Positions 1 to 8,240 are shown, counted from the stretch's first letter. The stretch is 61,226 bases of DNA from Acidimicrobiia bacterium (GCA_009841105.1 VXMM01000025.1:1-61226), one strand, 5' to 3'. Notes: generated by a model not told the origin, from the letters alone. Made by a program: numbers and translations.

Positions 1-74
1 GGTGTGGGATCGGCCGTGTACGGGGTTGGCGTGTCTGGTGGGGTGGCGTCGGGGGTGCTTGTTCGAGACGGTGG

Positions 75-232
75 GTGGTGATGTTGTCGCGGTTCTATCA
101 GCTCACTGAAGCGGGCGTACTAGTGGTGCGGAGTGTCGGCAAGCAGCGGTACAGGATCTTCGAGGCACCCGACGCACCCGCCTCATCACCCGCCTGGACA
201 GAGAACTCTCCATCCAAGGCGCCGCCGCCTAA
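75..232 (+). pseudogene. Fic-family C-terminal remnant, frameshifted
   Basis: One frame reads LTEAGVLVVRSVGKQRYR and then IFEAPD. Around 171-181 the reading passes to another frame that gives LITRLDRELSIQGAAA and a TAA at 230-232. Joined, this looks like the C-terminal winged-helix end of actinobacterial Fic/DOC AMP-transferases, which usually close with a basic wing, an 'EAPD' turn and a helix ending in LxRxL. Nothing upstream to base 1 reads as the Fic catalytic core in any frame. I infer a degraded tail; the match is by eye and short. Confidence 0.35.
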
Positions 233-360
233 TCCACTGTTGGTGCTGAACCGTTAGCCCACCGGACTGCCGGCTAGCCGTCCACGCCCTGATAGGACCT
301 ATGGGTGTTGCTTGACGACTTGGCACGTGCCGTACGGAGCACAAACCACGGGCCACTCGA

Positions 361-780
361 CTACGGGCGTACGGCGAATGCTCGACGGCGCCCGGGGCCG
401 TAACGGTAAATCCGGAAGTCGGCGTCCAAGGCAAGGGCGTCGGTGATACCCAGGCGCTCCATCAGCGCCCAACTCGCGCGGTCCGTCAGGGAGAACGCCT
501 GATCGGGGAAGCCCGCCAACGCGCCGACCGCCGCCTCGAGGTCCTCGTCGGTAGTGCACTCGACTCGGGCGACACCGGCCGCTATCGAGGAGACGAGGCG
601 ATTGGCGGCGTGATGGTCTACTCGCGCGTTCACCAGGTTCCACAGTTCGGCGAGCACGAGGTCGGTGGTCACCAGCGTCCCCGCGTTGTCAGCGAGCAGG
701 GAACGGGCAACCTGGCTATGGGCGTCACCGTCGGCAGCGGCGGCGTACCAGATGCTGGTGTCCACGAACACCGGAACCAC
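361..780 (-). CDS. vapC: VapC-type PIN-domain ribonuclease toxin
   Basis: A 139-residue PIN-domain protein, the usual VapC length. The acidic metal-binding positions are visible: Asp7 in VDTSIW, Glu45 in LVLAELWNL, Asp100 in SLTDRASW, and Asp119/Asp121 in ALDADF. VapC toxins are Mg-dependent RNases that cut tRNA or rRNA and are held in check by the partner antitoxin. The GTG start lies 3 bases after the stop of the upstream antitoxin gene, so the two are one operon. No frameshift or lost acidic residue is seen, so the toxin looks intact. Confidence 0.9.
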   Translation of the reverse strand: MVPVFVDTSIWYAAAADGDAHSQVARSLLADNAGTLVTTDLVLAELWNLVNARVDHHAANRLVSSIAAGVARVECTTDEDLEAAVGALAGFPDQAFSLTDRASWALMERLGITDALALDADFRIYRYGPGRRRAFAVRP

Positions 781-783
781 CGG

Positions 784-1032
784 TCAGATACCTTTGGCCT
801 CGAACTGGCGGTCGATCGCCTCGCTGATCATCGCCTGCTTACCATCGGCGATCCTCGATCCGCCGCCGTCGAACAGGCCGAAGATGACGGACGGGTCGGT
901 GGCGGGAGCGTCCGTGCCCAGGTCGCGCGCCACGAGACGCCGGATGTACTCGGACAGGGAGACTCCCTGGCGAGCCGCCTTGCGCTTGGCTTCGGCGTGG
1001 TGGTGGTCTGGGAGCACAATCATGGTTCTCAT
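784..1032 (-). CDS. vapB: VapB-type ribbon-helix-helix antitoxin
   Basis: An 82-residue protein. Its N-terminus has a short beta strand (MRTMIVLPD) followed by helices with the phrase GVSLSEYIRRLVARDL, typical of ribbon-helix-helix antitoxins. The C-terminal half, ending in ISEAIDRQFEAKGI, would wrap the toxin. It precedes vapC by 3 bases. Antitoxins of this type bind their own promoter, and the inverted repeat just upstream (1059-1073) fits that. Overall 1:1 gene order antitoxin-toxin is the standard vapBC arrangement. Confidence 0.8.
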   Translation of the reverse strand: MRTMIVLPDHHHAEAKRKAARQGVSLSEYIRRLVARDLGTDAPATDPSVIFGLFDGGGSRIADGKQAMISEAIDRQFEAKGI

Positions 1033-1044
1033 ACCTCACATTCA

Positions 1045-1073
1045 AGCATAATCGGCATGGCATTAGTTATGCC
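1045..1073 (-). promoter_or_regulatory. vapBC promoter with inverted-repeat operator
   Basis: On the minus strand a TATGCT -10 box (1050-1045) lies 12 bases before the vapB ATG. Upstream of it, at 1059-1073, is a perfect 5-bp inverted repeat, GGCAT-N5-ATGCC, which covers the expected -35 position. This is a plausible autoregulatory operator for the RHH antitoxin; the assignment is inferred from position. Confidence 0.45.
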
Positions 1074-1417
1074 CTTAGGTTCCGGCAGCGGTCGCCTTGT
1101 TCCATTCGTCGACCGCGTAATGCTGGACGAAGAAGTGGGCTCTAGGGGCATTGTGGTTGCCGGACCTTCAGGCTTGACGAGCTTGCCGCGAAGGCCGGCA
1201 ACCCCCAACGGCGATCCGATCCACCAACAACTTCCGTTGGTGACAACAGGGTCTGGATACCGACGGCCTCCAGTACGTCGGCTGTCAGTGGCAGACCCTG
1301 CCTGTAGCCCTTCCGAAAGGCTGCGTCGGCTGTCCACACACCTGAGTGCGATGTAGCCGTGTACTTGGCGTTTGCGATTTAGTTTCCCCGGAATGAGGCC
1401 GGACTGCTTCCGCAGGC
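1074..1417. other. intergenic stretch without a convincing gene
   Basis: No reading frame here has both a plausible start and family resemblance. A minus-strand stretch near 1142-1339 reads somewhat protein-like at its start (AAFRKGYRQGLPLTADVLEA) but loses that character after about 40 codons. It may be a decayed gene; I cannot name it. Confidence 0.3.
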
Positions 1418-1423
1418 TATGGT
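1418..1423 (+). promoter_or_regulatory. -10 box for a leaderless start
   Basis: TATGGT, six bases before the ATG at 1430. This places transcription start at or beside the start codon and favours ATG 1430 over the in-frame GTG at 1424. Confidence 0.4.
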
Positions 1424-1429
1424 GTGGTC

Positions 1430-2035
1430 ATGCCTTATCCGGAGCGCCTTTTGAGTCTGGACGAGCGGGTTGAGACCGAGTTCCGTCCCCACTGGAAGCT
1501 GCTGGTCTGGCCGGTTCTCATCCTGGTGGTGGCGATCGTCGTCGCTGTTGTGTTGGTGATCAACATCGATGGGTTGTTCGGATGGGTTCTGCCCTTGGTG
1601 GTGGTCCTGGCCGGCCTCCTCATATCGGTCAAGCGCTGGTATCGGTGGCTGTTCACCAAGTTCATCATCACCAACGAGCGGCTTATCGTCCGCAGGGGAT
1701 TGATCGCCCGGAACAGTAAGGAGATCCCCCTAGAGCGCATCGACAACATCTCGTTCTCCCAGACTGTGGGTGAGCGGATCTTCCGGTCCGGTGACCTGTT
1801 GCTCGAATCGGCGGGAGAAGCCGGCCAGAGCCGCTATTCCGACATCCCGCGCCCGGAGGAGACGCAGGCGCTGGTCTACCGGATGAGGGAGGCGCGTATC
1901 AGGGATCTCGAAGGGACCCGCCATCGCTCGTCATCGCGAGCCGACGAACTTGCCAAGCTGGCAAGGCTCCGCGAGCAGGGAGTGCTGACAGACGCGGAGT
2001 TCGCAGCCGAGAAGGGGAAACTGCTCGGGGGGTGA
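1430..2035 (+). CDS. PH-domain membrane protein with C-terminal SHOCT motif
   Basis: About 201 residues. Two hydrophobic segments near residues 23-45 and 50-68 are followed by a bacterial PH-like domain (phrase FIITNERLIVRRGLIARNSK, then IPLERIDNISFSQ), as in YdbT/bPH2 proteins. The end, ELAKLARLREQGVLTDAEF, is a SHOCT motif, a short helical tail found in oligomerising membrane proteins. The role in the cell is not known; such proteins are envelope-associated. The ATG at 1430 was chosen because a -10 box sits six bases before it. It is a single-gene unit; the next gene starts about 200 bases on. Confidence 0.8.
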   Translation: MPYPERLLSLDERVETEFRPHWKLLVWPVLILVVAIVVAVVLVINIDGLFGWVLPLVVVLAGLLISVKRWYRWLFTKFIITNERLIVRRGLIARNSKEIPLERIDNISFSQTVGERIFRSGDLLLESAGEAGQSRYSDIPRPEETQALVYRMREARIRDLEGTRHRSSSRADELAKLARLREQGVLTDAEFAAEKGKLLGG

Positions 2036-2246
2036 TGCACCGGGGTTCGCCTCGCGGCCATTTTCGCCGGCGACATTCGCAGCCCTGCCTCTCGTATCGC
2101 AGCCACAGGTACCCAGGCACCAGACGGATCTTTCATCGCATAGCGCCCCTGGTCGTCCTGGGCGTAAACACTCAACTGCTCCGGTGCTATTTTTCGTGCC
2201 TGTATACGGACTGGAGGAATGCCGCCGGAGGGTGATAAGCGAGACC

Positions 2247-2729
2247 ATGGAACGCGACACGGAGATACTGCCCGCCCTGGGGTACTTGGCGGCCGGCATG
2301 ACGGCAATGTTGGCGAGGCTATCCGGGGAGGCGCTCGCTCCATTCAACATCAGTCCCGTGGAGACCGCCATCCTCATGTACTGCTCGCGGAACCAGGCGA
2401 ACACGACCCAGAAGTTGGTGGACGCAATACATCTGGACCCCTCCTCCGTGAGCCGCCACATAGCAAAGCTTGTGGCGAAGGGCCTGATCCGGCGAACCCG
2501 CCCATTTGACGACCGGCGCGTCGTGCGTTTGGAACTGACGGATGAGGGATGGGCCTTCATGCCCCGGCTCATCGAGTCCCACCAAGACCTCGACTCCCTC
2601 GTCAACGTCGGGATTGGCGAGGAGGAGAAGAGGGTCTTTCTGGATGTCACGAGGAAGATCCACGAGAACCTGCAGGCTGGAATACGAACACAGGAAAGCC
2701 ACCGCGGGAGAGGTCCAGCGGGGAGCTGA
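2247..2729 (+). CDS. MarR-family transcriptional regulator
   Basis: About 160 residues with the MarR winged-helix plan: an N-terminal dimerisation helix, then LVDAIHLDPSSVSRHIAKLV as the recognition helix-turn-helix, followed by the wing with RRTRPFDDRRVVRLELTDEG (the D-x-R wing motif). C-terminal helices complete the dimer. MarR proteins repress nearby or own genes and release DNA on binding small ligands. No partner gene lies next to it. The start is uncertain: GTG 2232 is in frame, and neither candidate has well-spaced ribosome binding; the ATG gives the usual length. Confidence 0.85.
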   Translation: MERDTEILPALGYLAAGMTAMLARLSGEALAPFNISPVETAILMYCSRNQANTTQKLVDAIHLDPSSVSRHIAKLVAKGLIRRTRPFDDRRVVRLELTDEGWAFMPRLIESHQDLDSLVNVGIGEEEKRVFLDVTRKIHENLQAGIRTQESHRGRGPAGS

Positions 2730-2841
2730 AGGGTAGAGGTCGAGGCGCTCCCTGCGGCGGTGACGACCGGCTGCCCAGGTGTCCGCTGCTCTCTTGAGCT
2801 GTTGGATTCATGACATCGTCCGGCGCTTCCCCCGGGCCGAT

Positions 2842-2967
2842 TAAGCGACGGCTGCGGAGTTCGGTTTGTCGGACTAGGCCTTCTACGACTGGCACCGCCA
2901 GGCCACTGTTGACCGCGGGCTGGAGCCGGGTCTCACTCCTGGCGAGAAGGACGAGATTCAGCGTTGA
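2842..2967 (+). pseudogene. IS3-type transposase OrfA remnant
   Basis: One frame reads ATAAEFGLSD, a stop, AFYDWHRQATVDRGLEPGLT, then PGEKDEIQR and a second stop at 2965-2967. The phrase W-x-RQ-x-x-VD-x-G-x-x-PGLT-x-x-E-x-x-EI is characteristic of OrfA of IS3-family elements, where a leucine-rich coiled coil normally follows. Two in-frame stops and the missing continuation mark it as a fossil. No terminal repeats or OrfB were found. Confidence 0.45.
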
Positions 2968-3078
2968 TTGGCAAGCCGAACCATGACACGCCTATACCAT
3001 CACCACAAGAGATGTTTTGCAAATGCGAAACTATTCAGCTTCCATGGTGTGAGTAGAGGCCGTAGGGGAGGGTTTGAG

Positions 3079-3633
3079 ATGACGGAGGAAACCAGCGGCG
3101 GTATCGGCCCTTGGTGGCTGGTGGCGTTCAGCGGACTGTCGAGTCTGGTGCTCGGTGTCATGCTGTTGGTCTGGCCGGGCCGCACGTTGCTGGTCATCAC
3201 CGTCGTGGTGGGTATCCAGCTGCTGTTCTTCGGGATCGGGAGGCTGGGCGGCGCGCTGTTCGGGTCCGAGCGGTCGCAACGGGGCATGCTGCTGCTCTCG
3301 GGCTTGGGCGGTATCGTGGTCGGGTTGCTGGCGTTGTTCCGTCCCAACCGCACCATCGATTTCCTGGTGATCCTCTTGGGTCTGTACTGGGTGCTCAGCG
3401 GATTGGGTGATGTCGTGTCGGGGTTCGTGGACCGGAACCATCCCGGCCGGGTCTCAGCGGTCCTCTTCGGGATACTGACGGCGGCTGCAGGCCTTGTCGT
3501 GCTTTTCTGGTCGGGTCCCACCGAGCTGGTCCTAGCGGTAGTGGCCGGTATCAACCTCGTCGCCGGTGGGCTAACCCAGGTCGCGATGGGCTTCCGCCTA
3601 CGCAAGGGCAGCGCCGAAGTGGCACCCTCGTAG
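3079..3633 (+). CDS. HdeD/DUF308-family membrane protein
   Basis: 184 residues, almost wholly hydrophobic, with six predicted membrane segments arranged as three pairs. Each pair ends in a short polar turn such as LVWPGRTLLV or LFRPNRTIDF, the internal repeat typical of HdeD-like (DUF308) proteins. E. coli HdeD is linked to acid resistance, but in actinobacteria the role is unproven. The ATG at 3079 has a strong GGGGAGGG sequence about seven bases upstream, which decides against longer in-frame starts. It stands alone between the IS3 remnant and the binding lipoprotein. Confidence 0.8.
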   Translation: MTEETSGGIGPWWLVAFSGLSSLVLGVMLLVWPGRTLLVITVVVGIQLLFFGIGRLGGALFGSERSQRGMLLLSGLGGIVVGLLALFRPNRTIDFLVILLGLYWVLSGLGDVVSGFVDRNHPGRVSAVLFGILTAAAGLVVLFWSGPTELVLAVVAGINLVAGGLTQVAMGFRLRKGSAEVAPS

Positions 3634-3749
3634 ACCGTACCCACCGGGGATCGACACCAGCAGCCGGCGAAAGGTGTTGGCGGTACCGTCCACAGTTGCC
3701 GCCTTACGGGATCCGGCTGGGATCTAACCCGCGTGAGGGAGGAGTGCCC

Positions 3750-5057
3750 ATGCGCGACATGTACTCGAGACGCGGGTCTTACCCGACCTCGGCCTGTACC
3801 GCAATCGCCGCAGTGTTGGCGGCAGCGGCTCTCCTCCTGGCCTGCGCCGAAGATCCGACCCCGGGAACCGCAATCGGCGACGGCTCACTGGGCACGGTGG
3901 AGATAGAGGCCGGAGCGGCGATCCAGATCCGCTCGGTGAACAACATCTCCGGTGATGTAGCCCGTCTCGGAGTGACCAAGCAGCGCGGCGTGGAACTTGC
4001 CCTCGCGGACTACGGTCCCGTGCACGGGTTCGCAGTGAGCATCGGTATCGGCATGAGCGACGGATGCTCGGCCGACGGAGGACGCCGAGCAGCGGAGTCT
4101 GTCGCCTCCGATCCGCAGGTGATCGGCGTGATCGGCACGTCTTGCTCCAGCGCAGCCACCACGGCCGCTCCCATCCTGGCCGGGGCGGGCATGGTGATGA
4201 TCTCCCCCTCGAATACATCACCGGCGCTCACATCGGATCTGGCGGGCACCGTTGGTGAGCACCACCACCCCGGCTACTACCGGACCTCCCACAACGACCT
4301 CTACCAGGGCCAGGCCGTGGCTCGCTTCCTGTACGAAGAACTCGAGGTGACCACCGCCGCCACGCTCCATGCCCGGGACCCCTACACGCAGGGTCTGGCA
4401 GAGGCGTTCGCCGCCGCTTTCGAGAATCTGGGCGGCACGGTTACCGGCGTAGTCGACTTCGATCGGGAGGAAACCGATCTCGTTCCCGTGCTGACCGAAG
4501 CCGCCTCGGGTGAGCCGCAAGCCCTGTTTCTCCCGCTCACCGGGACGCGGGGCCGGCGGGTGGTGGAGCAGGTAGCCGGAGTGGCCGGACTGGAGGACAC
4601 GGTGCTCCTGGCGGCCGACGCCCTCTTCGAGGACGATTTCATGCGCCTGGCCGGAACCGTTGGAATGTACTTCTCGGGTCCCGACCTGCGCTACGGAGCC
4701 AACGAGAACCAGAGCACCGGCCGCAGCGCGACCGAGGTGCTCGCAACCTACGAGGAGACCTACGGCGAGTCACCCGTGTCGCCGTTCTGGGCGCACGCCT
4801 ACGACGCTACGACCCTGTTGCTCGAAGCTATAGCCGCCTCGTCCTACGTAACCGAGGACGGTGTACTGGTGATCGACCGGGCGGGGATGAGGGCCGCCCT
4901 GAACGCCATCGACCGGTACCACGGGCTGATCGGGACCATTTCCTGCGATCAGTACGGCGACTGTGGCACCCAGAAGATCACCGTGATCCACCACATCGAC
5001 GCCAACGACATTGAGGCATCGAAACGCAACGTCGTGTTCGAGTTCAGCGGCTCCTGA
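3750..5057 (+). CDS. branched-chain amino acid-type ABC substrate-binding lipoprotein
   Basis: 435 residues. A signal peptide ends in the lipobox LLAC (Cys32), so the protein would be anchored outside the membrane. The mature part resembles type I periplasmic binding proteins of the LivK/ANF-receptor family: VIGVIGTSCSSAATTAAPI in the first lobe, MISPSNTSPALT binding-site loop, and a DATTLLLEAI helix late in the second lobe. Such proteins capture amino acids or small acids for an ABC importer. No permease or ATPase genes are adjacent, so it is an orphan. The start has a GAGGGAGGAG ribosome site five bases upstream. Confidence 0.85.
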   Translation: MRDMYSRRGSYPTSACTAIAAVLAAAALLLACAEDPTPGTAIGDGSLGTVEIEAGAAIQIRSVNNISGDVARLGVTKQRGVELALADYGPVHGFAVSIGIGMSDGCSADGGRRAAESVASDPQVIGVIGTSCSSAATTAAPILAGAGMVMISPSNTSPALTSDLAGTVGEHHHPGYYRTSHNDLYQGQAVARFLYEELEVTTAATLHARDPYTQGLAEAFAAAFENLGGTVTGVVDFDREETDLVPVLTEAASGEPQALFLPLTGTRGRRVVEQVAGVAGLEDTVLLAADALFEDDFMRLAGTVGMYFSGPDLRYGANENQSTGRSATEVLATYEETYGESPVSPFWAHAYDATTLLLEAIAASSYVTEDGVLVIDRAGMRAALNAIDRYHGLIGTISCDQYGDCGTQKITVIHHIDANDIEASKRNVVFEFSGS

Positions 5058-5140
5058 GCTAGCCGAGTTCCACCACCCGCCTCGCCCGCGGAACAAAGAC
5101 CGGGGTACTGCTCGCGCTTGAACGTAGCCTTGTCGAAGGC

Positions 5141-7516
5141 TTACCGCTCCTGCTGTTCTCGCGTCTCTCCTTTCGGCATGCGGTAGCCGACGCGGAGTTG
5201 GGTGAAGATGTAGGTGGGGTCGTCGGCGTCGTCGCCGAGCTTGCGGCGCAGGCTGCTGATCGCGGTGCGCATGGGACGAAGGTCGGTGTCGATGTCGGGA
5301 TCAAGCCGCCAGACCCGTCTGAGCAGGTGCTCGTAGGTGAGCACCCGCCCGGCGTGGGACGCGAGCTCGGCCAGGGTCCGGTACTCGATGGCGGTAAGCG
5401 GCACCGGCCGTCCGGCCAGGCTCGCCCTCCGCTCGGCGTAGTCGATGGTCAGGTCTCCCAGGACATAGGGCGCTGACGGCTCGGGTGTCTCCCGCCGGCG
5501 CAGGGCCGCCCTGATGCGGGCCGCCAGCTCGACCGGCGAGAAGGGCTTGATCAGGTAGTCGGCGGCTCCCTCGTCCAGGGCCCGGGCCACGAGCTGCTCC
5601 TGGCCGTAGGCCGACAAGAAGATCACCGGCACATCCCTCGTCATGGCGATGTCCTTCATCAGCTCCATCCCGTCGGCTCCCGGCAGCACCAGGTCCAACA
5701 GGACCAGGTGGGGCCTGTCCTTCTCGACCAGGCGAAGCGCCTCCTCGGGGTCGGTGGTCACGATCGGTGTGTAGTCCGACTTCACGAGGGCGTCCCGGAC
5801 GTGCCGGAGGGTTCGGGGGTCGTCGTCCACCGCCAGCACCCGTACCTGCTCCGCCGTCCGCCGCCGTGGGGAGCGCGCCGGGGATGCAACGGGCCGGGCT
5901 GGAGAGACGTATCCGGCCTGTTCAACAGTGGGTATCGTGAAGGTGAACCGCGCCCCCAGTCCCGGCCCGTCGCTTTCGACCCAGATGCGGCCCCCATGGG
6001 CCTCCACGATCCCCTCGCAGACGGCTAGGCCCAGGCCGGTGCCTCGTCCCGGCTCCTCACCGTCTATCCGGGAGAACATGCGGAACAGGTGGGGCAGGCT
6101 CTCCGCCGGGATGCCCCGGCCTCGGTCGGAGACCGACACCGCCACATGGACATCCTCGACGGCCGTGCTCACTCGGATGGGAGACGACTCCGGAGAGTTG
6201 CGGGCCGCGTTGGATAACAGGTTGTCCAGCACCTGGACCATGCGTGCCCGGTCCGCCATCACCCAGGGAAGGTCCTCCGCAAGCTCTATTTCGATGCGGT
6301 GCCTCCCGCCTCCGCTGCGGAAGGCGTTCCTGGCCTCACCTATCAGTACCGCAACGTCCGTCGGCCCGGGGGAGACCGCCAGGGCGCCGGTCTCGATGCG
6401 GGCCACGTCCAGCAGGTCGCTGATCAGCAGGTGCATCCGGTCGACCTGGGAGTCGATGATCCGGTGGAACTGCTGCATCTCGGCGGGGTTCAGCGGGGCG
6501 GGCGCTCCCAGAAGGGTGGCGACGGAGCCCTTGACCGAGGTGAGTGGCGCACGCAACTCGTGGCTCACCATGGCCAGGAACTCGGCCCGTAGCCGCTCCT
6601 GCTCCTCGAGGGGCGTCATGTCCTGGAGGACCACCACCCAGGACTCCACCCGGCCCTCCTCCGAGCGGATGGGGGTGGCGTTGAGCAACGCCCGCATGTT
6701 GCGGCCGTCGGGCACCCGCAGGACGATCTCCTCGGCCCGCACCGTCTCCCCCGCGCTCAGGGCCTGGGCCAGGGGCAGCTCCTCCAGGGAGATCTCGCTG
6801 CCGTCGGCGCGGCGGACGGTTATGACCTCCAAGAGGTGCTCGAGCGGCTGGTCGGGGTATCGCAGGCCGTCCACGATCCTCAGCATCTCCCGGTTGACGG
6901 AGACCAGCGTCCCTGTTCCGGCGTCTAAGACCACGACGCCCACGGGAGTGGTGTCGATGAGCGCCTCCAGGTCGGCCCTGGCCCGCAGCTCGTCCCGGTG
7001 TCGTCGGGCGTTGGCGATCACCAGCGCCGCCTGCGCGCCGAACATGACCAGGGTCTCCTCGTCTTCTCGGCTGAACTCCCCGCCCGCCTGTCTCTCCGCG
7101 ACGAAGATGTTGCCTACGCGGTTTCCCATGTAGACGACCGGCGCCGCCAGAAACGGCAACAAGGATCCCACTTCCACGGGCGATTGGAGGTTGGGAAGGC
7201 CCTGGGACCTGATGTGGCCCAGGAGGTCCGGCAGTCTCAGGGGTCCCTCGGTCCTGCTGAGCAGTTCGAAGAACCGCATCCCGTCCGCCAGGGACCACAT
7301 CCGCTGGGCCTCCTCGGCGGTCAGCCCCGACGACAGGAAGTCCTCTATCTCGCCGGAGTCGTCCACCAGGACGAAGGCCCCGTAGCTGGCGCCGGTCAGC
7401 GACCGGGCGCTGTCCAGGACCCCTTGCAGCACCGCGTCCAAGTCCAGGCCCTCGTTGATGCGCAAGCTGGCCTCGCTCAATCTACGGAGGGCCTGCATCT
7501 CGCCGTCTCGTTCCAT
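5141..7516 (-). CDS. single-chain sensor kinase, receiver and OmpR-type DNA-binding regulator
   Basis: About 791 residues with a complete signalling path in one chain. Order: GAF (about 15-172), PAS (about 182-305), HisKA with phospho-acceptor His320 in MVSHELRAPLTS, HATPase with N-box DNLLSNAARN and glycine boxes DRGRGI and GRGTGLGL, receiver with phospho-acceptor Asp609 and conserved Lys658 in LIKPF, then an OmpR/PhoB winged helix (about 685-785, LTAIEYRTLAELASHAGRVL). No membrane segment is seen, so sensing is cytosolic. Usually these modules are split between a kinase and a regulator. A GTG at 7519 is also possible as start. It is divergent from the small-protein cassette and probably controls it and itself. 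Confidence 0.9.
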   Translation of the reverse strand: MERDGEMQALRRLSEASLRINEGLDLDAVLQGVLDSARSLTGASYGAFVLVDDSGEIEDFLSSGLTAEEAQRMWSLADGMRFFELLSRTEGPLRLPDLLGHIRSQGLPNLQSPVEVGSLLPFLAAPVVYMGNRVGNIFVAERQAGGEFSREDEETLVMFGAQAALVIANARRHRDELRARADLEALIDTTPVGVVVLDAGTGTLVSVNREMLRIVDGLRYPDQPLEHLLEVITVRRADGSEISLEELPLAQALSAGETVRAEEIVLRVPDGRNMRALLNATPIRSEEGRVESWVVVLQDMTPLEEQERLRAEFLAMVSHELRAPLTSVKGSVATLLGAPAPLNPAEMQQFHRIIDSQVDRMHLLISDLLDVARIETGALAVSPGPTDVAVLIGEARNAFRSGGGRHRIEIELAEDLPWVMADRARMVQVLDNLLSNAARNSPESSPIRVSTAVEDVHVAVSVSDRGRGIPAESLPHLFRMFSRIDGEEPGRGTGLGLAVCEGIVEAHGGRIWVESDGPGLGARFTFTIPTVEQAGYVSPARPVASPARSPRRRTAEQVRVLAVDDDPRTLRHVRDALVKSDYTPIVTTDPEEALRLVEKDRPHLVLLDLVLPGADGMELMKDIAMTRDVPVIFLSAYGQEQLVARALDEGAADYLIKPFSPVELAARIRAALRRRETPEPSAPYVLGDLTIDYAERRASLAGRPVPLTAIEYRTLAELASHAGRVLTYEHLLRRVWRLDPDIDTDLRPMRTAISSLRRKLGDDADDPTYIFTQLRVGYRMPKGETREQQER

Positions 7517-7599
7517 CACCGCACCTCTGCTGGCACTCGACTGCGGAAGGGTTCCGCTCGGACGCTACTGGGCCATTGTAGCGGCCTCAAAAGCGAATC

Positions 7600-7649
7600 T
7601 CATATTGATTTCATATTGATTCCATATATTCTCACGATGATCTCATAGT
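7600..7649 (+). promoter_or_regulatory. tandem 11-bp direct-repeat operator and promoter
   Basis: Four units in exact 11-bp phase: TCATATTGATT (7600), TCATATTGATT (7611), CCATATATTCT (7622), CACGATGATCT (7633). They are followed at once by CATAGT (7644-7649), a possible -10 box for the rightward cassette. Direct repeats with an 11-bp period that replace the -35 box are the hallmark of PhoB/OmpR-type activators. The region lies between the kinase-regulator gene and the cassette and is strikingly AT-rich. Binding by that regulator is inferred. Confidence 0.6.
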
Positions 7650-7681
7650 AGCTCGGGTAAAGTAGTTGCTTATGTACCCCT

Positions 7682-7724
7682 GGGGAACCGAGGGCGGCGG
7701 CGAGCGACCGCCCCTTGGTTCCCC
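7682..7724 (+). promoter_or_regulatory. long GC-rich stem-loop in the cassette leader
   Basis: The arms GGGGAACCGAGGGCGG (7682-7697) and CCGCCCCTTGGTTCCCC (7708-7724) pair over 13 bp with one G-T, then after one bulged base 3 more, closing a 10-base loop. The hairpin lies between the presumed transcription start and the ribosome site of the first cassette gene. No T-run follows, so it is more likely a leader structure than a terminator. Confidence 0.5.
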
Positions 7725-7741
7725 CTAACGAGGGAGACAAC

Positions 7742-7897
7742 ATGAAGTGGATACTGCTCATCCTCATGCTGGCCGGCACCGGCTGGCTCATCCTCGAAGA
7801 ACAGTATTGGTGGGCCGGAGGCGCTGCCGTGATCACGATCCTGGTCGGCTGGCGACTCATCCGCCACTCCCTCAGCAGAGCCATCCGCCCCAAGTAA
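7742..7897 (+). CDS. 51-residue single-pass membrane miniprotein
   Basis: Starts MKWILLILMLAGTG and continues through a tryptophan-rich middle (EEQYWWAGG) into a second hydrophobic stretch and a basic end, RHSLSRAIRPK. It therefore has one or two membrane spans with a positively charged C-terminus expected inside. The ATG has the ribosome site CGAGGGAG about seven bases upstream. Its TAA overlaps the next ATG by one base (TAATG). I do not recognise the family. It is the first gene of a six-gene coupled cassette. Confidence 0.6.
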   Translation: MKWILLILMLAGTGWLILEEQYWWAGGAAVITILVGWRLIRHSLSRAIRPK

Positions 7898-8061
7898 TGA
7901 ACAAAGCGGCCAAGCTAATCGCCCTCTACCTAGCAGCCATCATCCTCGCCTACCTCGGGCTAGGAGTCGGCCTACAACGATCCATCGTCCTCGCCTACAC
8001 CATATGGGCCATAACCGCGCTGCTGGTTGTCTACGGCACGTATCGGATTATCAGACGATGA
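7897..8061 (+). CDS. 54-residue membrane miniprotein
   Basis: MNKAAKLIALYLAAIILAYL opens the first of two hydrophobic helices; the second, around ISIVLAYTIWAITALLVV-like sequence, ends in YGTYRIIRR with a basic tail. The start shares one base with the stop before it and its TGA overlaps the next ATG in the sequence ATGA. Such overlaps imply translational coupling. No family is recognised. Together with its neighbours it looks like a small membrane complex rather than random open frames, because the codon phase and spacing are strictly kept through the cassette. Confidence 0.55.
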   Translation: MNKAAKLIALYLAAIILAYLGLGVGLQRSIVLAYTIWAITALLVVYGTYRIIRR

Positions 8062-8240
8062 ACCTTGTCCAAGCTGCCGAGAAGCAGGCGCTCGAACGAG
8101 TCCGGTTCAACCTCACCGACTGCATCGACAACATCGGGATGCTGATCCAACGTTACGGTCCGGATGCCAGCCTGGTAAGAGCTCGTGGTCTCTTGATTGA
8201 TGTCCGGGATCGGGTCATCAGATTCATCGACGAACAATGA
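8058..8240 (+). CDS. 60-residue soluble helical protein
   Basis: MNLVQAAEKQALERVRFNLT begins a charged, mostly helical protein with one Cys in LTDCIDNIGMLIQRYG and the end LIDVRDRVIRFIDEQ. No membrane segment or known motif is present. It overlaps its upstream neighbour by ATGA and its downstream neighbour by ATGA (ATG at 8237). A helical hairpin or coiled-coil adaptor is possible from the sequence, but no function can be given. Confidence 0.55.
   Translation: MNLVQAAEKQALERVRFNLTDCIDNIGMLIQRYGPDASLVRARGLLIDVRDRVIRFIDEQ

Noticed and set aside
2036-2185. Protein-like minus-strand stretch (LSVYAQDDQGRYAMKDPSGA)
   Set aside because: It reads naturally for about 45 codons but has no start, and downstream it runs antisense into the PH-domain gene; perhaps a fossil, but not supported enough to annotate.
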